Of a DNA stretch of 64,000 nt, positions 39,039-47,385 are shown piece after piece. The stretch spans positions 62,001 through 126,000 of the forward strand of contig NZ_BAABWX010000003.1 of NCBI RefSeq assembly GCF_040364665.1, written 5' to 3'. The position numbers and the translations under genes are program-made. This DNA comes from Cognatishimia sp. WU-CL00825. Its GTDB lineage: Bacteria; Pseudomonadota; Alphaproteobacteria; Rhodobacterales; Rhodobacteraceae. Within the stretch, counting starts at the first letter, position 1. The number at the start of each line of letters is the position of its first letter. The notes beneath the pieces were generated by a model. That model saw nothing but the letters and a program-made list of their open reading frames with translations. It was not told the DNA's origin and searched no databases.

Positions 39039-39917
39039 ATGTTGATGCTTGCAAGTCTGTTTGGAATTGTTGCGCTGGGGGCAGCGTTTGTCGGCATTGA
39101 GACCGAGGAAGAAGAGACAGACCAGATCAACAGCGGTGGAACAGACGATGACTTGCTACAGGGGCAATCGAGCGATGACCAAATCAATGGCTACGATGGG
39201 GATGACACAATTCTGGGTCATAACGGCGACGATAGTTTAATAGGCGGGCTGGGTGATGACGAGTTGCAAGGCGGTGCTGGGGATGACAGTTTGAATGGCG
39301 GCCGAGATGACGATTTTATCTTTGGTGGACAAGGGGATGACCTGATATTCGGTGCTGTCGGGGATGACATCTTACAAGGTGGAGCCGGGACAGATTCGAT
39401 GATTGGCGGCACCGGCGATGACACCATTGATGGCGGCCACGGGAACGACTGGCTTGCCGGCCGGCATGGCCAAGATCACTTAATCGGTGGCCTCGGATCT
39501 GATACCTTATCTGGCTTCGACGGCAATGACCTGCTGGATGGTAGGGTCTTGGTTGATGGGCAAGACGCCGACGGTGCCGATTCTCTTTCTGGTGGTGATG
39601 GCAACGACACACTCATAGCCGGGCAAGGCGATTTGATCATTGGGGGCAACGGGTCTGACACCACGATCATCGGCAACTGGGCGGACGGACGCCAAGTGGC
39701 AGTGTGGCAAGACTTCGATCCATCTGACGACAACGTCATGTTATTGCTGCCACAAAACGAAATTGACGATGCCGAAGTGACCGTTGAGCAGGACCCAAAT
39801 AACCCTTTGATCGGGATCATTGCGGTGAACGGTGTGACCATCCTAAAGGTGACTGGCGGCGGCGGTTTAACACCGGCGGATATTACAATTGAGGCCGCAG
39901 AGACCGCACTTCCTTAG
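39039..39917 (+). CDS. RTX-type calcium-binding repeat protein, N-terminally anchored
   Basis: The 292-residue protein begins with a hydrophobic segment (residues about 1-20, MLMLASLFGIVALGAAFVGI), then an acidic linker (ETEEEETDQ), then roughly a dozen nonapeptide repeats of the form GGxGxDxLx from about residue 30 to 225. Such repeats fold as a calcium-binding beta roll. The last 60 residues form a non-repeat domain (VAVWQDFDPSDDNVMLLL to ILKVTGGGGLTPADITIE). No type I secretion genes are nearby, and the N-terminus suggests membrane anchoring or Sec export. GGAG lies 6 bases before the ATG. Confidence 0.85.
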   Translation: MLMLASLFGIVALGAAFVGIETEEEETDQINSGGTDDDLLQGQSSDDQINGYDGDDTILGHNGDDSLIGGLGDDELQGGAGDDSLNGGRDDDFIFGGQGDDLIFGAVGDDILQGGAGTDSMIGGTGDDTIDGGHGNDWLAGRHGQDHLIGGLGSDTLSGFDGNDLLDGRVLVDGQDADGADSLSGGDGNDTLIAGQGDLIIGGNGSDTTIIGNWADGRQVAVWQDFDPSDDNVMLLLPQNEIDDAEVTVEQDPNNPLIGIIAVNGVTILKVTGGGGLTPADITIEAAETALP

Positions 39918-40049
39918 AACCCCCTTCCCTTTCAGGACAATTTTGCCTATACGCGCGCATCGGACTGTGGATTCGCAGCCCGTGTTTTATGGACCCTGCT
40001 GGACGACATCCCGGCTTGCGCCCGTCACCCTTTTGACAAGGAGAACCCG
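39918..40049 (+). promoter_or_regulatory. rpsO leader region
   Basis: This 132-base stretch carries the presumed promoter and 5' UTR of rpsO. AAGGAG lies 6 bases before the ATG at 40050. GC-rich segments between about 39965 and 40025 could fold into a leader recognised by S15, which represses its own mRNA in several bacteria. I cannot identify a specific known S15 leader class by eye. Confidence 0.35.
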
Positions 40050-40319
40050 ATGTCGATTACTGTTGAAGAAAAAGCACGCGTCATGAAAGACTTCGCAACC
40101 AAAGAAGGTGACACTGGTTCACCCGAAGTTCAGGTTGCCATCCTTTCCTCACGTATCGCAACTCTGACCGAGCACTTCAAAACGCACAAAAAAGACAACC
40201 ACGGTCGCCGTGGCCTTTTGAAAATGGTTGCTCAGCGCCGTAAGCTGCTGGACTATCTGCGTGGCAAAGAAGAGCAGCGTTATCAGGATCTGATCAAACG
40301 CCTCGGCCTACGTCGCTAA
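40050..40319 (+). CDS. rpsO: 30S ribosomal protein S15
   Basis: The 89-residue protein is a full-length S15, which binds the central domain of 16S rRNA and bridges to the 50S subunit. Diagnostic stretches are [44 protein letters not shown] and [26 protein letters not shown] strong Shine-Dalgarno (AAGGAG) precedes the ATG and an intrinsic terminator follows. In many proteobacteria pnp comes next; here a minus-strand BCCT transporter gene intervenes. Confidence 0.98.
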   Translation: MSITVEEKARVMKDFATKEGDTGSPEVQVAILSSRIATLTEHFKTHKKDNHGRRGLLKMVAQRRKLLDYLRGKEEQRYQDLIKRLGLRR

Positions 40320-40343
40320 GACCTACCAAACCCTATTGGTACC

Positions 40344-40374
40344 AAACGCCCGTTCTTTTAGAGTGGGCGTTTTT
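40344..40374 (+). terminator. rpsO intrinsic terminator
   Basis: AAACGCCC (40344-40351) pairs with GGGCGTTT (40365-40372) and the T run continues to 40374, 25 bases after the rpsO stop. Symmetric A/T ends also allow use from the opposite strand. Confidence 0.82.
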
Positions 40375-40412
40375 GCTTTCAACAACTGCAAACAGATCAT
40401 GTTGCAAGGACG

Positions 40413-40438
40413 AAAAGGGCGGAAAAAGCCGCCCCTTA
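40413..40438 (-). terminator. BCCT gene terminator
   Basis: On the minus strand a GGGGCGGC arm (complement of 40429-40436), a T-rich loop and CCGCCC (complement of 40417-40422) are followed by TTTT. It lies 21 bases after the BCCT stop; the stem has one bulged G. Confidence 0.72.
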
Positions 40439-40458
40439 TAAGCATAAAACACGGTTCG

Positions 40459-42060
40459 TTACATTTTTGCGCGTTCAGATTTCAGCGCAAGCCATAGGCA
40501 GTAACACATCATCAATACGACAAGCGTAAACGGTATTCCGGTTGAAACCGCTGCCCCTTGAAGCGCGCTTAATCCGCCGCCAAGCAGCAAAGCAATCGCA
40601 ACCAGGCCTTCCAAGGTGCACCAGAAGATCCGCTGAACAACCGGCGCATCCATTTTTCCGCCAGCTGTGATCGTATCAATCACCAGACTGCCACTGTCAG
40701 ATGAGGTCACAAAGAAGATAATGATCAACACCAAGGATACCGGCGCGACAATGCTGTAAAGCGGAAGCTCTTTCAGGAAACCAAAAAGAGCTCCTTCTGG
40801 CGCGTAGCTATCAATCACAGTTGCTTTGACACCTTCAGCGCCACCGGCGTTCAACATGTCGATTGCGGCACCGCCAAATGTTGACATCCACAAAGCACAG
40901 ACCGCGGTTGGGGCCAGCAACGCACAAATCACGAATTCGCGCACGGTACGTCCCTTGGAAATGCGCGCAATAAACATGCCAACAAACGGCGACCAGGCAA
41001 TCCACCACGCCCAATAGAAGGTTGTCCAACCGTGGAAATAACTGGTGTCCTCTCGCCCAAATGGGTTTGAAAGCTGGGGCAATAGCAACACGTAGTCAAC
41101 CATCACATTGAAATAGCGCGAAACAGCATTTCCAACGCCGGTGACCAAAATCACAAAAATGAACAGGCCGACGGCCATAATCATGTTGATCTCAGACAGC
41201 CGTTTCACACCGGCATCCATGCCAAGCAAAACTGAACAAAGCGCAATAAGCGTGATGCCAATGATCAGCAACACAACCACAGTCGAGGTCGGTTCGATTC
41301 CAAACACTTCGTTCAATCCAGCGGCCACTTGCCGCGCACCAAGTCCCAAAGACGTCGTCAGACCAAATAGCGTTGCAAAGACGGCAAGGGTATCGATCAT
41401 GTGACCCCACCAGCCCCAGACTTTTTCTCCCAAAAGCGGGTAAAAAGCAGAGCGCAGCGTCAATGGCAATCCGAGGTTATAGCAGAAAATCGCCAGGCTC
41501 AGACCCACGGCCGCATAAACTGCCCAGCCTTCGAGCCCCCAATGATGGATTGTCCCAACAACACCGATGTATTCATTTCCAGGTTGCGTGCTATCGATTC
41601 CCAACGGGTTGGCATTCCCGCCTTCAGCGAAATTGTAATAAACCGGCTCAAGAACACCAAAAAACAACAGGCCAATGCCAATTCCGGCGGCAAACATCAT
41701 CGCGATCCAACCTGCATAGGTGTAGTCGGGTTTAGCGTCTTTACCGCCGATCCGAACTTTTCCAACAGGAAGCACCACCAGCGCCAGGCAAAATAGGGTA
41801 ATGGCATCAACGGAAAGCACCAAAAACCAGTCAAAGGTGCTGGTCAGCCAAGGGCGCAGCCAGCCAAAAAAACTTGCGGAGGCCTCTTGATTGGCCAATG
41901 AGATCAGCACAAACGCAAAGATCAATATGCTTGAAATGAGGAAAACTGGGTTATGAATATCGAGCCCAAACGGCCTAACATTATCTCTTCCCAGCTCAAA
42001 TTCTGTCTCAAAATCCAGAACCCTTGGATCAGGGTCTAATGATTTGTTCGTTTCTGTCAT
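40459..42060 (-). CDS. BCCT family betaine/carnitine/choline transporter
   Basis: The 533-residue carrier imports quaternary ammonium compounds or other osmolytes. About twelve hydrophobic segments are visible. Family motifs include MFAAGIGIGLLFFGVLEPVYY (TM3) and the BCCT signature WTTFYWAWWIAWSPFVGMFIARISKGRTVREF (TM8 region) with aromatic-box tryptophans. The ATG at 42060 has GGGAGG 5 bases upstream; the frame extends to 42114 without a ribosome site. It sits on the minus strand between rpsO and pnp, splitting a common gene neighbourhood. Together with the ABC importer at 30-34 kb it gives two routes for methylated amines. Confidence 0.93.
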   Translation of the reverse strand: MTETNKSLDPDPRVLDFETEFELGRDNVRPFGLDIHNPVFLISSILIFAFVLISLANQEASASFFGWLRPWLTSTFDWFLVLSVDAITLFCLALVVLPVGKVRIGGKDAKPDYTYAGWIAMMFAAGIGIGLLFFGVLEPVYYNFAEGGNANPLGIDSTQPGNEYIGVVGTIHHWGLEGWAVYAAVGLSLAIFCYNLGLPLTLRSAFYPLLGEKVWGWWGHMIDTLAVFATLFGLTTSLGLGARQVAAGLNEVFGIEPTSTVVVLLIIGITLIALCSVLLGMDAGVKRLSEINMIMAVGLFIFVILVTGVGNAVSRYFNVMVDYVLLLPQLSNPFGREDTSYFHGWTTFYWAWWIAWSPFVGMFIARISKGRTVREFVICALLAPTAVCALWMSTFGGAAIDMLNAGGAEGVKATVIDSYAPEGALFGFLKELPLYSIVAPVSLVLIIIFFVTSSDSGSLVIDTITAGGKMDAPVVQRIFWCTLEGLVAIALLLGGGLSALQGAAVSTGIPFTLVVLMMCYCLWLALKSERAKM

Positions 42061-42390
42061 TTCTACCTCCCGATGGCGCGGCATTAAGCACTTAGCCAAT
42101 GCGACAAAGGTCAAAGCGTAGAGGATCGAATTTCCAAGCTAGGGTTCTGATGCGACGTCACTTCACCCAGAAACGTCAAATGCGACATCAAAAGGGTCGT
42201 TTTTTGATCGTTTACCCCTGCAAAATCGCTATTCCAAGTTAGGCCGTTTTCCTGTATGCGCGGGGGTATCTGAGACGTTGTGCTGGGACCCCGGCACTTC
42301 AAAGAAAGATAGAAGGGGTCGGCGGCAATGGGGCCGCCATGTAAACGGGAGACCCGGAGGGCCGGGAGTGCTTCCAATTAGGATACGATG
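42061..42390. other. 330-base region between the BCCT gene and pnp
   Basis: This divergent intergenic region holds the promoters of the BCCT gene and pnp. The left half has three copies of ATGCGAC (42099-42105, 42150-42156, 42180-42186) and a roughly repeated word ATTCCAAG(C/T)TAGG near 42130 and 42231. The right half is the structured pnp leader. I see no RNA gene or reading frame with protein-like composition. Confidence 0.45.
42280..42366 (+). promoter_or_regulatory. Structured pnp mRNA leader with three hairpins
   Basis: Three consecutive stem-loops can be drawn: GTGCTGG/CCGGCAC (42280-42297, loop GACC), GGCGGC/GCCGCC (42321-42338) and CCCGG/CCGGG (42353-42366). They end 13 bases before the pnp Shine-Dalgarno. 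In enterics, PNPase autoregulates through RNase III cleavage of a leader hairpin; a comparable role is plausible here but inferred. Confidence 0.5.
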
Positions 42391-44532
42391 ATGTTCAACG
42401 AATGTAAGAAGTCGATGCAGTGGGGCGAAGAGACCCTCACACTGGAAACGGGTAAAGTGGCCCGCCAAGCAGACGGCACTGTAATCGCCACTTTGGGCGA
42501 AACCCGTGTTATGGCCAACGTGACGTTTGCCAAGACGCAAAAGCCTGGTCAGGATTTCTTCCCTCTGACTGTGCACTACCAAGAGAAATACTATGCCGCA
42601 GGTAAAGTACCTGGCGGTTTCTTTAAGCGCGAAGCGCGCCCAACTGAAAAAGAAACACTGACAGCCCGCCTGATCGACCGTCCGATCCGCCCGCTGTTCG
42701 TGGATGGCTTCAAAAACGAAGTTCTGGTCATGTGTACTGTATTGTCACACGACCTAGTCAATGACCCAGACATGGTTGCGATGATCGCGGCTTCTGCTGC
42801 GCTGACCATTTCCGGTGCCCCATTCATGGGTCCAATCGCAGCAGCACGTGTTGGTTTCGAAGCGGGTGAATACGTTCTGAACCCACAAGTTGACGACATG
42901 CAGGACCTGCGCAACAACCCTGATCAACGTCTTGATCTGGTTGTGGCTGGTACCAAAGATGCCGTCATGATGGTTGAATCCGAGGCCTACGAACTGACCG
43001 AAGCAGAAATGCTGGGTGCGGTTAAGTTTGCGCACGAGGCAATCCAGCCAGTTATCGACCTGATCATTGATCTGGCCGAAGAGACTGCAAAAGAGCCGTT
43101 TGAATTCGCAGCACCTGACTATGCTGATTTGTACGAAGCGGTTAAAGCAGCAGGCGAAACCCAAATGCGCGCGGCTTTTGCTTTGACCGACAAGCAAGAG
43201 CGCACTGCAGCTGTTTCCGCGGCACGTGACGTGATCAAAGCTGCATTGAGCGAAGAGCAACTTGACGATGCGAACCTGGGTTCTGCATTGAAAAAGCTTG
43301 AAGCAAGCATTCTGCGCGGTGACGTTGTCAAAACTGGCAAACGTATCGACGGTCGTGCGACAGACACGGTTCGGGCAATCTCTGCTGAAACTGGCTTCTT
43401 GCCACGTACACACGGGTCTGCATTGTTCACACGCGGCGAAACACAGGGCTTGGTTGTAACCACTCTGGGTACCGGCGACGACGAACAAATCATCGACGCA
43501 TTGCACGGTAACTTCCGTAGCAACTTTATGCTGCACTATAACTTCCCTCCATACTCTGTGGGTGAAGTTGGTCGTGTGGGTGGCCCAGGCCGTCGCGAAA
43601 TCGGTCACGGTAAACTGGCATGGCGCGCGTTGCAGGCAGTTCTGCCAGCGGCAACCGACTTCCCTTACACAGTTCGTGTTGTTTCTGAGATCACTGAATC
43701 CAACGGTTCATCTTCGATGGCGTCCGTTTGTGGTGGCTCTTTGTCCATGATGGACGCAGGCGTACCGCTGAAATCCGCAGTTGCGGGCGTTGCGATGGGT
43801 CTGATCCTGGAAGACGATGGCGACTATGCGATCCTAACCGACATCTTGGGTGACGAAGATCACCTAGGTGACATGGACTTTAAAGTGGCTGGTACCGAAA
43901 ACGGCATCACGTCATTGCAAATGGATATCAAGGTTGCAGGTATTACACCTGAGATCATGGAAAAAGCACTGGCACAGGCGAAAGACGGTCGCTTACACAT
44001 CTTGGAAGAGATGAACAAAGCTCTGTCTGGCACCTCTGACTTCTCTGTGCACGCACCTCGCATCGAAACGATGAACATACCAACGGACAAAATCCGTGAG
44101 GTTATCGGTTCTGGCGGTAAAGTGATCCGTGAAATCGTCGAAGTGTCTGGCGCAAAGGTCGACATCAACGACGAAGGCGTCATCAAGATTGCATCGCCAA
44201 ACGGCGAGTCGATCAAGAAAGCCTATGACATGATCCACTCTATCGTGGCAGAGCCAGAAGAAGGCGCGGTTTATACTGGTAAAGTTGTTAAGATTGTCGA
44301 CTTCGGTGCATTCGTGAACTTCTTTGGTAAACGCGATGGCCTTGTCCACGTGTCCCAAATCGAAAACCGCCGCTTGAACCACCCATCTGACGTTCTGAAA
44401 GAAGGTCAAGAAGTGAAAGTTAAGCTGCTGGGCTTTGACGATCGTGGCAAAGTACGCCTGTCGATGAAAATCGTCGATCAGGAAACTGGCGAAGAGATCG
44501 TTGCTGAGAAAAAAGAAAAGACTGAAAGCTAA
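42391..44532 (+). CDS. pnp: Polyribonucleotide nucleotidyltransferase (PNPase)
   Basis: PNPase is a phosphorolytic 3'-5' exoribonuclease and degradosome component. The 713-residue protein has two RNase PH domains (first with [21 protein letters not shown], second with [25 protein letters not shown] and [18 protein letters not shown]), a KH domain ([16 protein letters not shown], near residue 565) and an S1 domain ([20 protein letters not shown]). I take the second of two adjacent ATGs (42391, [11 protein letters not shown]) because AGGA lies 7 bases upstream. A structured leader precedes it and a strong terminator follows. Confidence 0.97.
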   Translation: MFNECKKSMQWGEETLTLETGKVARQADGTVIATLGETRVMANVTFAKTQKPGQDFFPLTVHYQEKYYAAGKVPGGFFKREARPTEKETLTARLIDRPIRPLFVDGFKNEVLVMCTVLSHDLVNDPDMVAMIAASAALTISGAPFMGPIAAARVGFEAGEYVLNPQVDDMQDLRNNPDQRLDLVVAGTKDAVMMVESEAYELTEAEMLGAVKFAHEAIQPVIDLIIDLAEETAKEPFEFAAPDYADLYEAVKAAGETQMRAAFALTDKQERTAAVSAARDVIKAALSEEQLDDANLGSALKKLEASILRGDVVKTGKRIDGRATDTVRAISAETGFLPRTHGSALFTRGETQGLVVTTLGTGDDEQIIDALHGNFRSNFMLHYNFPPYSVGEVGRVGGPGRREIGHGKLAWRALQAVLPAATDFPYTVRVVSEITESNGSSSMASVCGGSLSMMDAGVPLKSAVAGVAMGLILEDDGDYAILTDILGDEDHLGDMDFKVAGTENGITSLQMDIKVAGITPEIMEKALAQAKDGRLHILEEMNKALSGTSDFSVHAPRIETMNIPTDKIREVIGSGGKVIREIVEVSGAKVDINDEGVIKIASPNGESIKKAYDMIHSIVAEPEEGAVYTGKVVKIVDFGAFVNFFGKRDGLVHVSQIENRRLNHPSDVLKEGQEVKVKLLGFDDRGKVRLSMKIVDQETGEEIVAEKKEKTES

Positions 44533-44555
44533 ACTTCAGATTTTCTAATGTAATG

Positions 44556-44584
44556 AAAAGCCCCGCATAGTGCGGGGCTTTTTT
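44556..44584. terminator. Bidirectional terminator, pnp/peroxiredoxin
   Basis: AAAAGCCCCGCA (44556-44567) and TGCGGGGCTTTT (44571-44582) form a 12-bp stem around TAG with T continuing to 44584. It lies between the convergent pnp and peroxiredoxin genes. Confidence 0.93.
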
Positions 44585-44587
44585 ATT

Positions 44588-45238
44588 TCAATTCGGTGCT
44601 TTGGTTTTGCGCAGGTAGGGAAAGATTGTTTCGAATTCGCCAAACTTTGCCTTAGCGTCCTCATTGCTGACAGTTGGCGGAATAATCACGTCTTCGCCTG
44701 GCACCCAGTTCGCAGGAGTTGCCACGCCTTTGCTGGACATTTGCAGACCATCTAGCGCGCGTAAAATCTCAGCAAAATTGCGGCCCACCGTCATGGGATA
44801 GGTCATTGATAGCTTGAGCTGCTTATCAGGGCCGATGATGAAGACCGATCGCACAGTTGCGCTATCAGCGGGCGTGCGGCCATCAGGCAAATATGCTTCG
44901 GCAGGCAACATATCAAATAGCTTTGAAACCTTCAGTTCCCCATCTGCGATGATTGGAAAGCCTGCAGGAGCATTGCCATAGGCTTCGATATCTTTCTTCC
45001 AGCCCTTGTGCTCTTGGACACCGTCCACGGAAACGCCAATAACCTTGGTGCCACGCTTCGCCCATTCATCGGCCAACTGCGCGACGGCCGAAAACTCGGT
45101 GGTACAGACGGGTGTGAAATCCTTGGGGTGTGAGAATAAAATTGCCCAAGACTCCCCGATCCAATCATGGAACGAGATTTCTCCTTGGTCGGTTTCCGCC
45201 GTGAAATCCGGCACAACGTCATTAATTCTTAGTCCCAT
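44588..45238 (-). CDS. 1-Cys peroxiredoxin (Prx6 type)
   Basis: The 216-residue thiol peroxidase reduces hydrogen peroxide and alkyl hydroperoxides. The peroxidatic Cys45 lies in SHPKDFTPVCTTEF, with an arginine in ATVRSVFIIGPDKQL completing the active site. The long C-terminal domain (VATPANWVPGEDVIIPPTV) is typical of the Prx6/1-Cys class, and no resolving cysteine is present. ATG at 45238 has GGAG 7 bases upstream; an ATG at 45244 is too close to that site. The gene appears monocistronic and converges on pnp. Confidence 0.93.
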   Translation of the reverse strand: MGLRINDVVPDFTAETDQGEISFHDWIGESWAILFSHPKDFTPVCTTEFSAVAQLADEWAKRGTKVIGVSVDGVQEHKGWKKDIEAYGNAPAGFPIIADGELKVSKLFDMLPAEAYLPDGRTPADSATVRSVFIIGPDKQLKLSMTYPMTVGRNFAEILRALDGLQMSSKGVATPANWVPGEDVIIPPTVSNEDAKAKFGEFETIFPYLRKTKAPN

Positions 45239-45334
45239 GGGCATTCTCCAAAATTGGATTAACGATATTCTAGTCTGCCCACAGTGAACCGAATTTAGGT
45301 CAGGTCAAGCCTGATCTAGCACGGAATTGCTATG

Positions 45335-45988
45335 TCAAAAGTCTGCTTTTGACCGAAAGGACAAGCCTTTACCGTTTTCCGGATGCTTGATGCGCAACTC
45401 TTCAGAATGCAGCATTAGGCGCGGATGCTCTAATGCGCGTCCCTTTGCATAAAGCGGGTCTCCAAGAATGACGTGACCCAAAGCCAGCATATGCACGCGC
45501 AATTGATGGCTGCGGCCAGTTTTGGGTGATAAGCGCACACGTGTTTCCCCGTCACCCTGACGTAGGACACGCCAATCTGTGAGCGCAGGTTTGCCCGTCT
45601 CTTGGCAAACCTTTTGCAAGGGACGGTTGGGCCAGTCCACAATCAACGGCAGATCAACTGTACCCGTTTTAGGCGCTAACAGACCCTCCAGCCGCGCCAC
45701 ATAGGTTTTCTTTGTACTGCGTTTCTCAAATTGCATGGAAAGATTACGCTGCGCATGCGGTGTGAGCGCAAAAACAATGATGCCCGAGGTGTCACGATCC
45801 AGCCTGTGCACCAGCAATGCATCTGGAAATGCAGATTGCAGCCGTGTCAAAAGGCAATCGGCCAAATGCGCGCCGCGGCCAGGAACAGACAGCAGGCCAG
45901 CGGGTTTGTTGACCACTACGATGTCGCGGTCTTCGTGCAAAATTTCTAGCGGATCTAAAGGCGGATCATATGGGGTTATTTGGCTCAT
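45335..45988 (-). CDS. RluA-family pseudouridine synthase
   Basis: The 217-residue enzyme isomerises uridine in RNA. The catalytic motif HRLDRDTSGIIVFA holds the conserved Asp, preceded by VVNKPAGLLSVPG and followed by LSPKTGRSHQLRVHMLALGHVILGDPLY. Size and lack of an S4 domain fit RluA, which modifies 23S rRNA U746 and tRNA U32, but other family members cannot be excluded. Start 45988 (MSQITPYDPP) is chosen on homology. It lies 36 bases downstream of rarD on the same strand. Confidence 0.87.
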   Translation of the reverse strand: MSQITPYDPPLDPLEILHEDRDIVVVNKPAGLLSVPGRGAHLADCLLTRLQSAFPDALLVHRLDRDTSGIIVFALTPHAQRNLSMQFEKRSTKKTYVARLEGLLAPKTGTVDLPLIVDWPNRPLQKVCQETGKPALTDWRVLRQGDGETRVRLSPKTGRSHQLRVHMLALGHVILGDPLYAKGRALEHPRLMLHSEELRIKHPENGKGLSFRSKADF

Positions 45989-46024
45989 GCGCGCTGATAG
46001 CCTGTTGCACCGAAGCAAACAAGA

Positions 46025-46927
46025 TTAGGTCTTGCGCATGTCTCGCAGCATCGCGCTTGAGTAAATGATAAGGGCCAGCCAGATCAGCGGAAATGCAATT
46101 TTTCGCCCAAAGTCGATCTCTTCACCAAACACAAAGACCGCAAAGATGAAAATCATACTTGGCGCAATGTATTGCAAAATACCGGCGGTCGAGAGCCGTA
46201 TTTTCTTTGCCCCATTTGCATAGAGCAAAAGCGGTACAGCCGTCACAACACCACATCCCAACAACAGTAAGGTATCCGTTGGCACAGAAGCAAAGTTGCC
46301 GCCGCCGACAATCGAAAGATAGACTATATAGAAAACCGCGGGCACCGATAGGATCAAAACCTCTAGCAAGAACCCTTGATTCGGACCAATGGGAAGCGAT
46401 TTTTTGAAATAGGCATAAAAGCCCCAAGAAACAGTCAAGCCAAGAGGTACCCAGGGGGGGCGCGCGGCCAAAACAAACAAAATCAAAACAGCAATCGCCG
46501 CCAGAACGATGGCGATTACCTGCGGGCGATTTGGTCTTTCTCCCAAAAGCACTGCGCCCAGAAACATCGAAAACAACGGATTGATGTAATACCCTAATGC
46601 AGCATCGGCGACTCGGCCAACAGATATTGAATAGACGTAGATGCCCCAATTCAAGGAGATCAGCACCGCCGTCAAACAGGCCATTCCCAACATGCGTGGG
46701 TTTTGAATGGCGACACGCAATGTGTCGGTCCGGCGCATAAGAATCAGAACAGCCGCCGCAACAGGAATCGACCAGATGACCCGATGCGCCACTACTTCGG
46801 CTGGCGAAACGTGGTCTAGCATTTTCAGATAGAGTGGTAAAAACCCCCACAACACGTAAGCCATGACCGCCAGAACAAGCCCCTGGGGAGAGTCTTGATT
46901 GACTGAAGGTGCGGATGTTTTGGTCAT
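46025..46927 (-). CDS. rarD: EamA family transporter RarD
   Basis: The 300-residue protein of the drug/metabolite transporter superfamily has ten hydrophobic segments. N-terminal GLVLAVMAYVLWGFLPLYLKMLDHVSPAEVVAHRVIWS and RVADAALGYYINPLFSMFLGAVLLGERPN are typical of RarD. The transported compound is not established. GAGGAA precedes the ATG. Upstream, the palindrome GCCTGT-ATG-ACAGGC (46947-46961) lies in the region shared with the divergent small secreted-protein gene. Confidence 0.9.
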   Translation of the reverse strand: MTKTSAPSVNQDSPQGLVLAVMAYVLWGFLPLYLKMLDHVSPAEVVAHRVIWSIPVAAAVLILMRRTDTLRVAIQNPRMLGMACLTAVLISLNWGIYVYSISVGRVADAALGYYINPLFSMFLGAVLLGERPNRPQVIAIVLAAIAVLILFVLAARPPWVPLGLTVSWGFYAYFKKSLPIGPNQGFLLEVLILSVPAVFYIVYLSIVGGGNFASVPTDTLLLLGCGVVTAVPLLLYANGAKKIRLSTAGILQYIAPSMIFIFAVFVFGEEIDFGRKIAFPLIWLALIIYSSAMLRDMRKT

Positions 46928-47062
46928 TAATGTTTCCTCGACTATCGCCTGTATGACAGGCTGTGCCGCAAATAATAGTCAGCCAACCTATGATTTTTCG
47001 TGATGGGCGACGGAAAAAATTGTGAGCGCCGTTTAACAGCTACAACAAGAATGGATGCTGTG

Positions 47063-47380
47063 ATGAAACTGTTACCCTATGCCGCTGTAATGATCATGGG
47101 CGGCCTTAGCCTGGCCTCTGTGGCGACCTCTGCTACGCTGGAACGCGGGCATCGCCCTACCCAAGAGATTTCCGTTGATTTAACGGTACCAGAGCAGGTC
47201 TTTAAGCGTTGCTTTGAAAATGTTAGGCCAGCGCCAGACCATCAGCCAAATGGTGACAGACAACGCACAAACAAAGCCCAATTACTGCCTTGTCTCCAAA
47301 CAGAAAACCCGGCCATAACAAATGAATTGCTTGACCGGGTCATGGATAAATACCGCCCAGAAGGGCCAATTAAGTCTTAG
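47063..47380 (+). CDS. Small secreted protein, unknown
   Basis: I do not recognise this 105-residue protein. It starts with a signal peptide (MKLLPYAAVMIMGGLSLASVATSATL). The mature part has two cysteines (FKRCFEN and LLPCLQTE) about 30 residues apart, which could form a disulfide, and a charged helical end (ITNELLDRVMDKYRPEG). The start at 47063 is set by the signal peptide; the frame is open back to 47000. It ends 5 bases before the stop of the convergent flavoprotein gene. Confidence 0.6.
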   Translation: MKLLPYAAVMIMGGLSLASVATSATLERGHRPTQEISVDLTVPEQVFKRCFENVRPAPDHQPNGDRQRTNKAQLLPCLQTENPAITNELLDRVMDKYRPEGPIKS

Positions 47381-47385
47381 GCAAA

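Noticed and set aside
39889..40086. 65-codon frame bridging the RTX and rpsO genes
   Set aside because: It overlaps both genes in another frame and has no ribosome site. The rpsO start is set by AAGGAG.
42754..43608. 284-codon open frame on the minus strand opposite pnp
   Set aside because: It lies wholly inside the highly expressed pnp gene and is a by-product of its codon bias. The translation is cysteine- and phenylalanine-rich without any motif.
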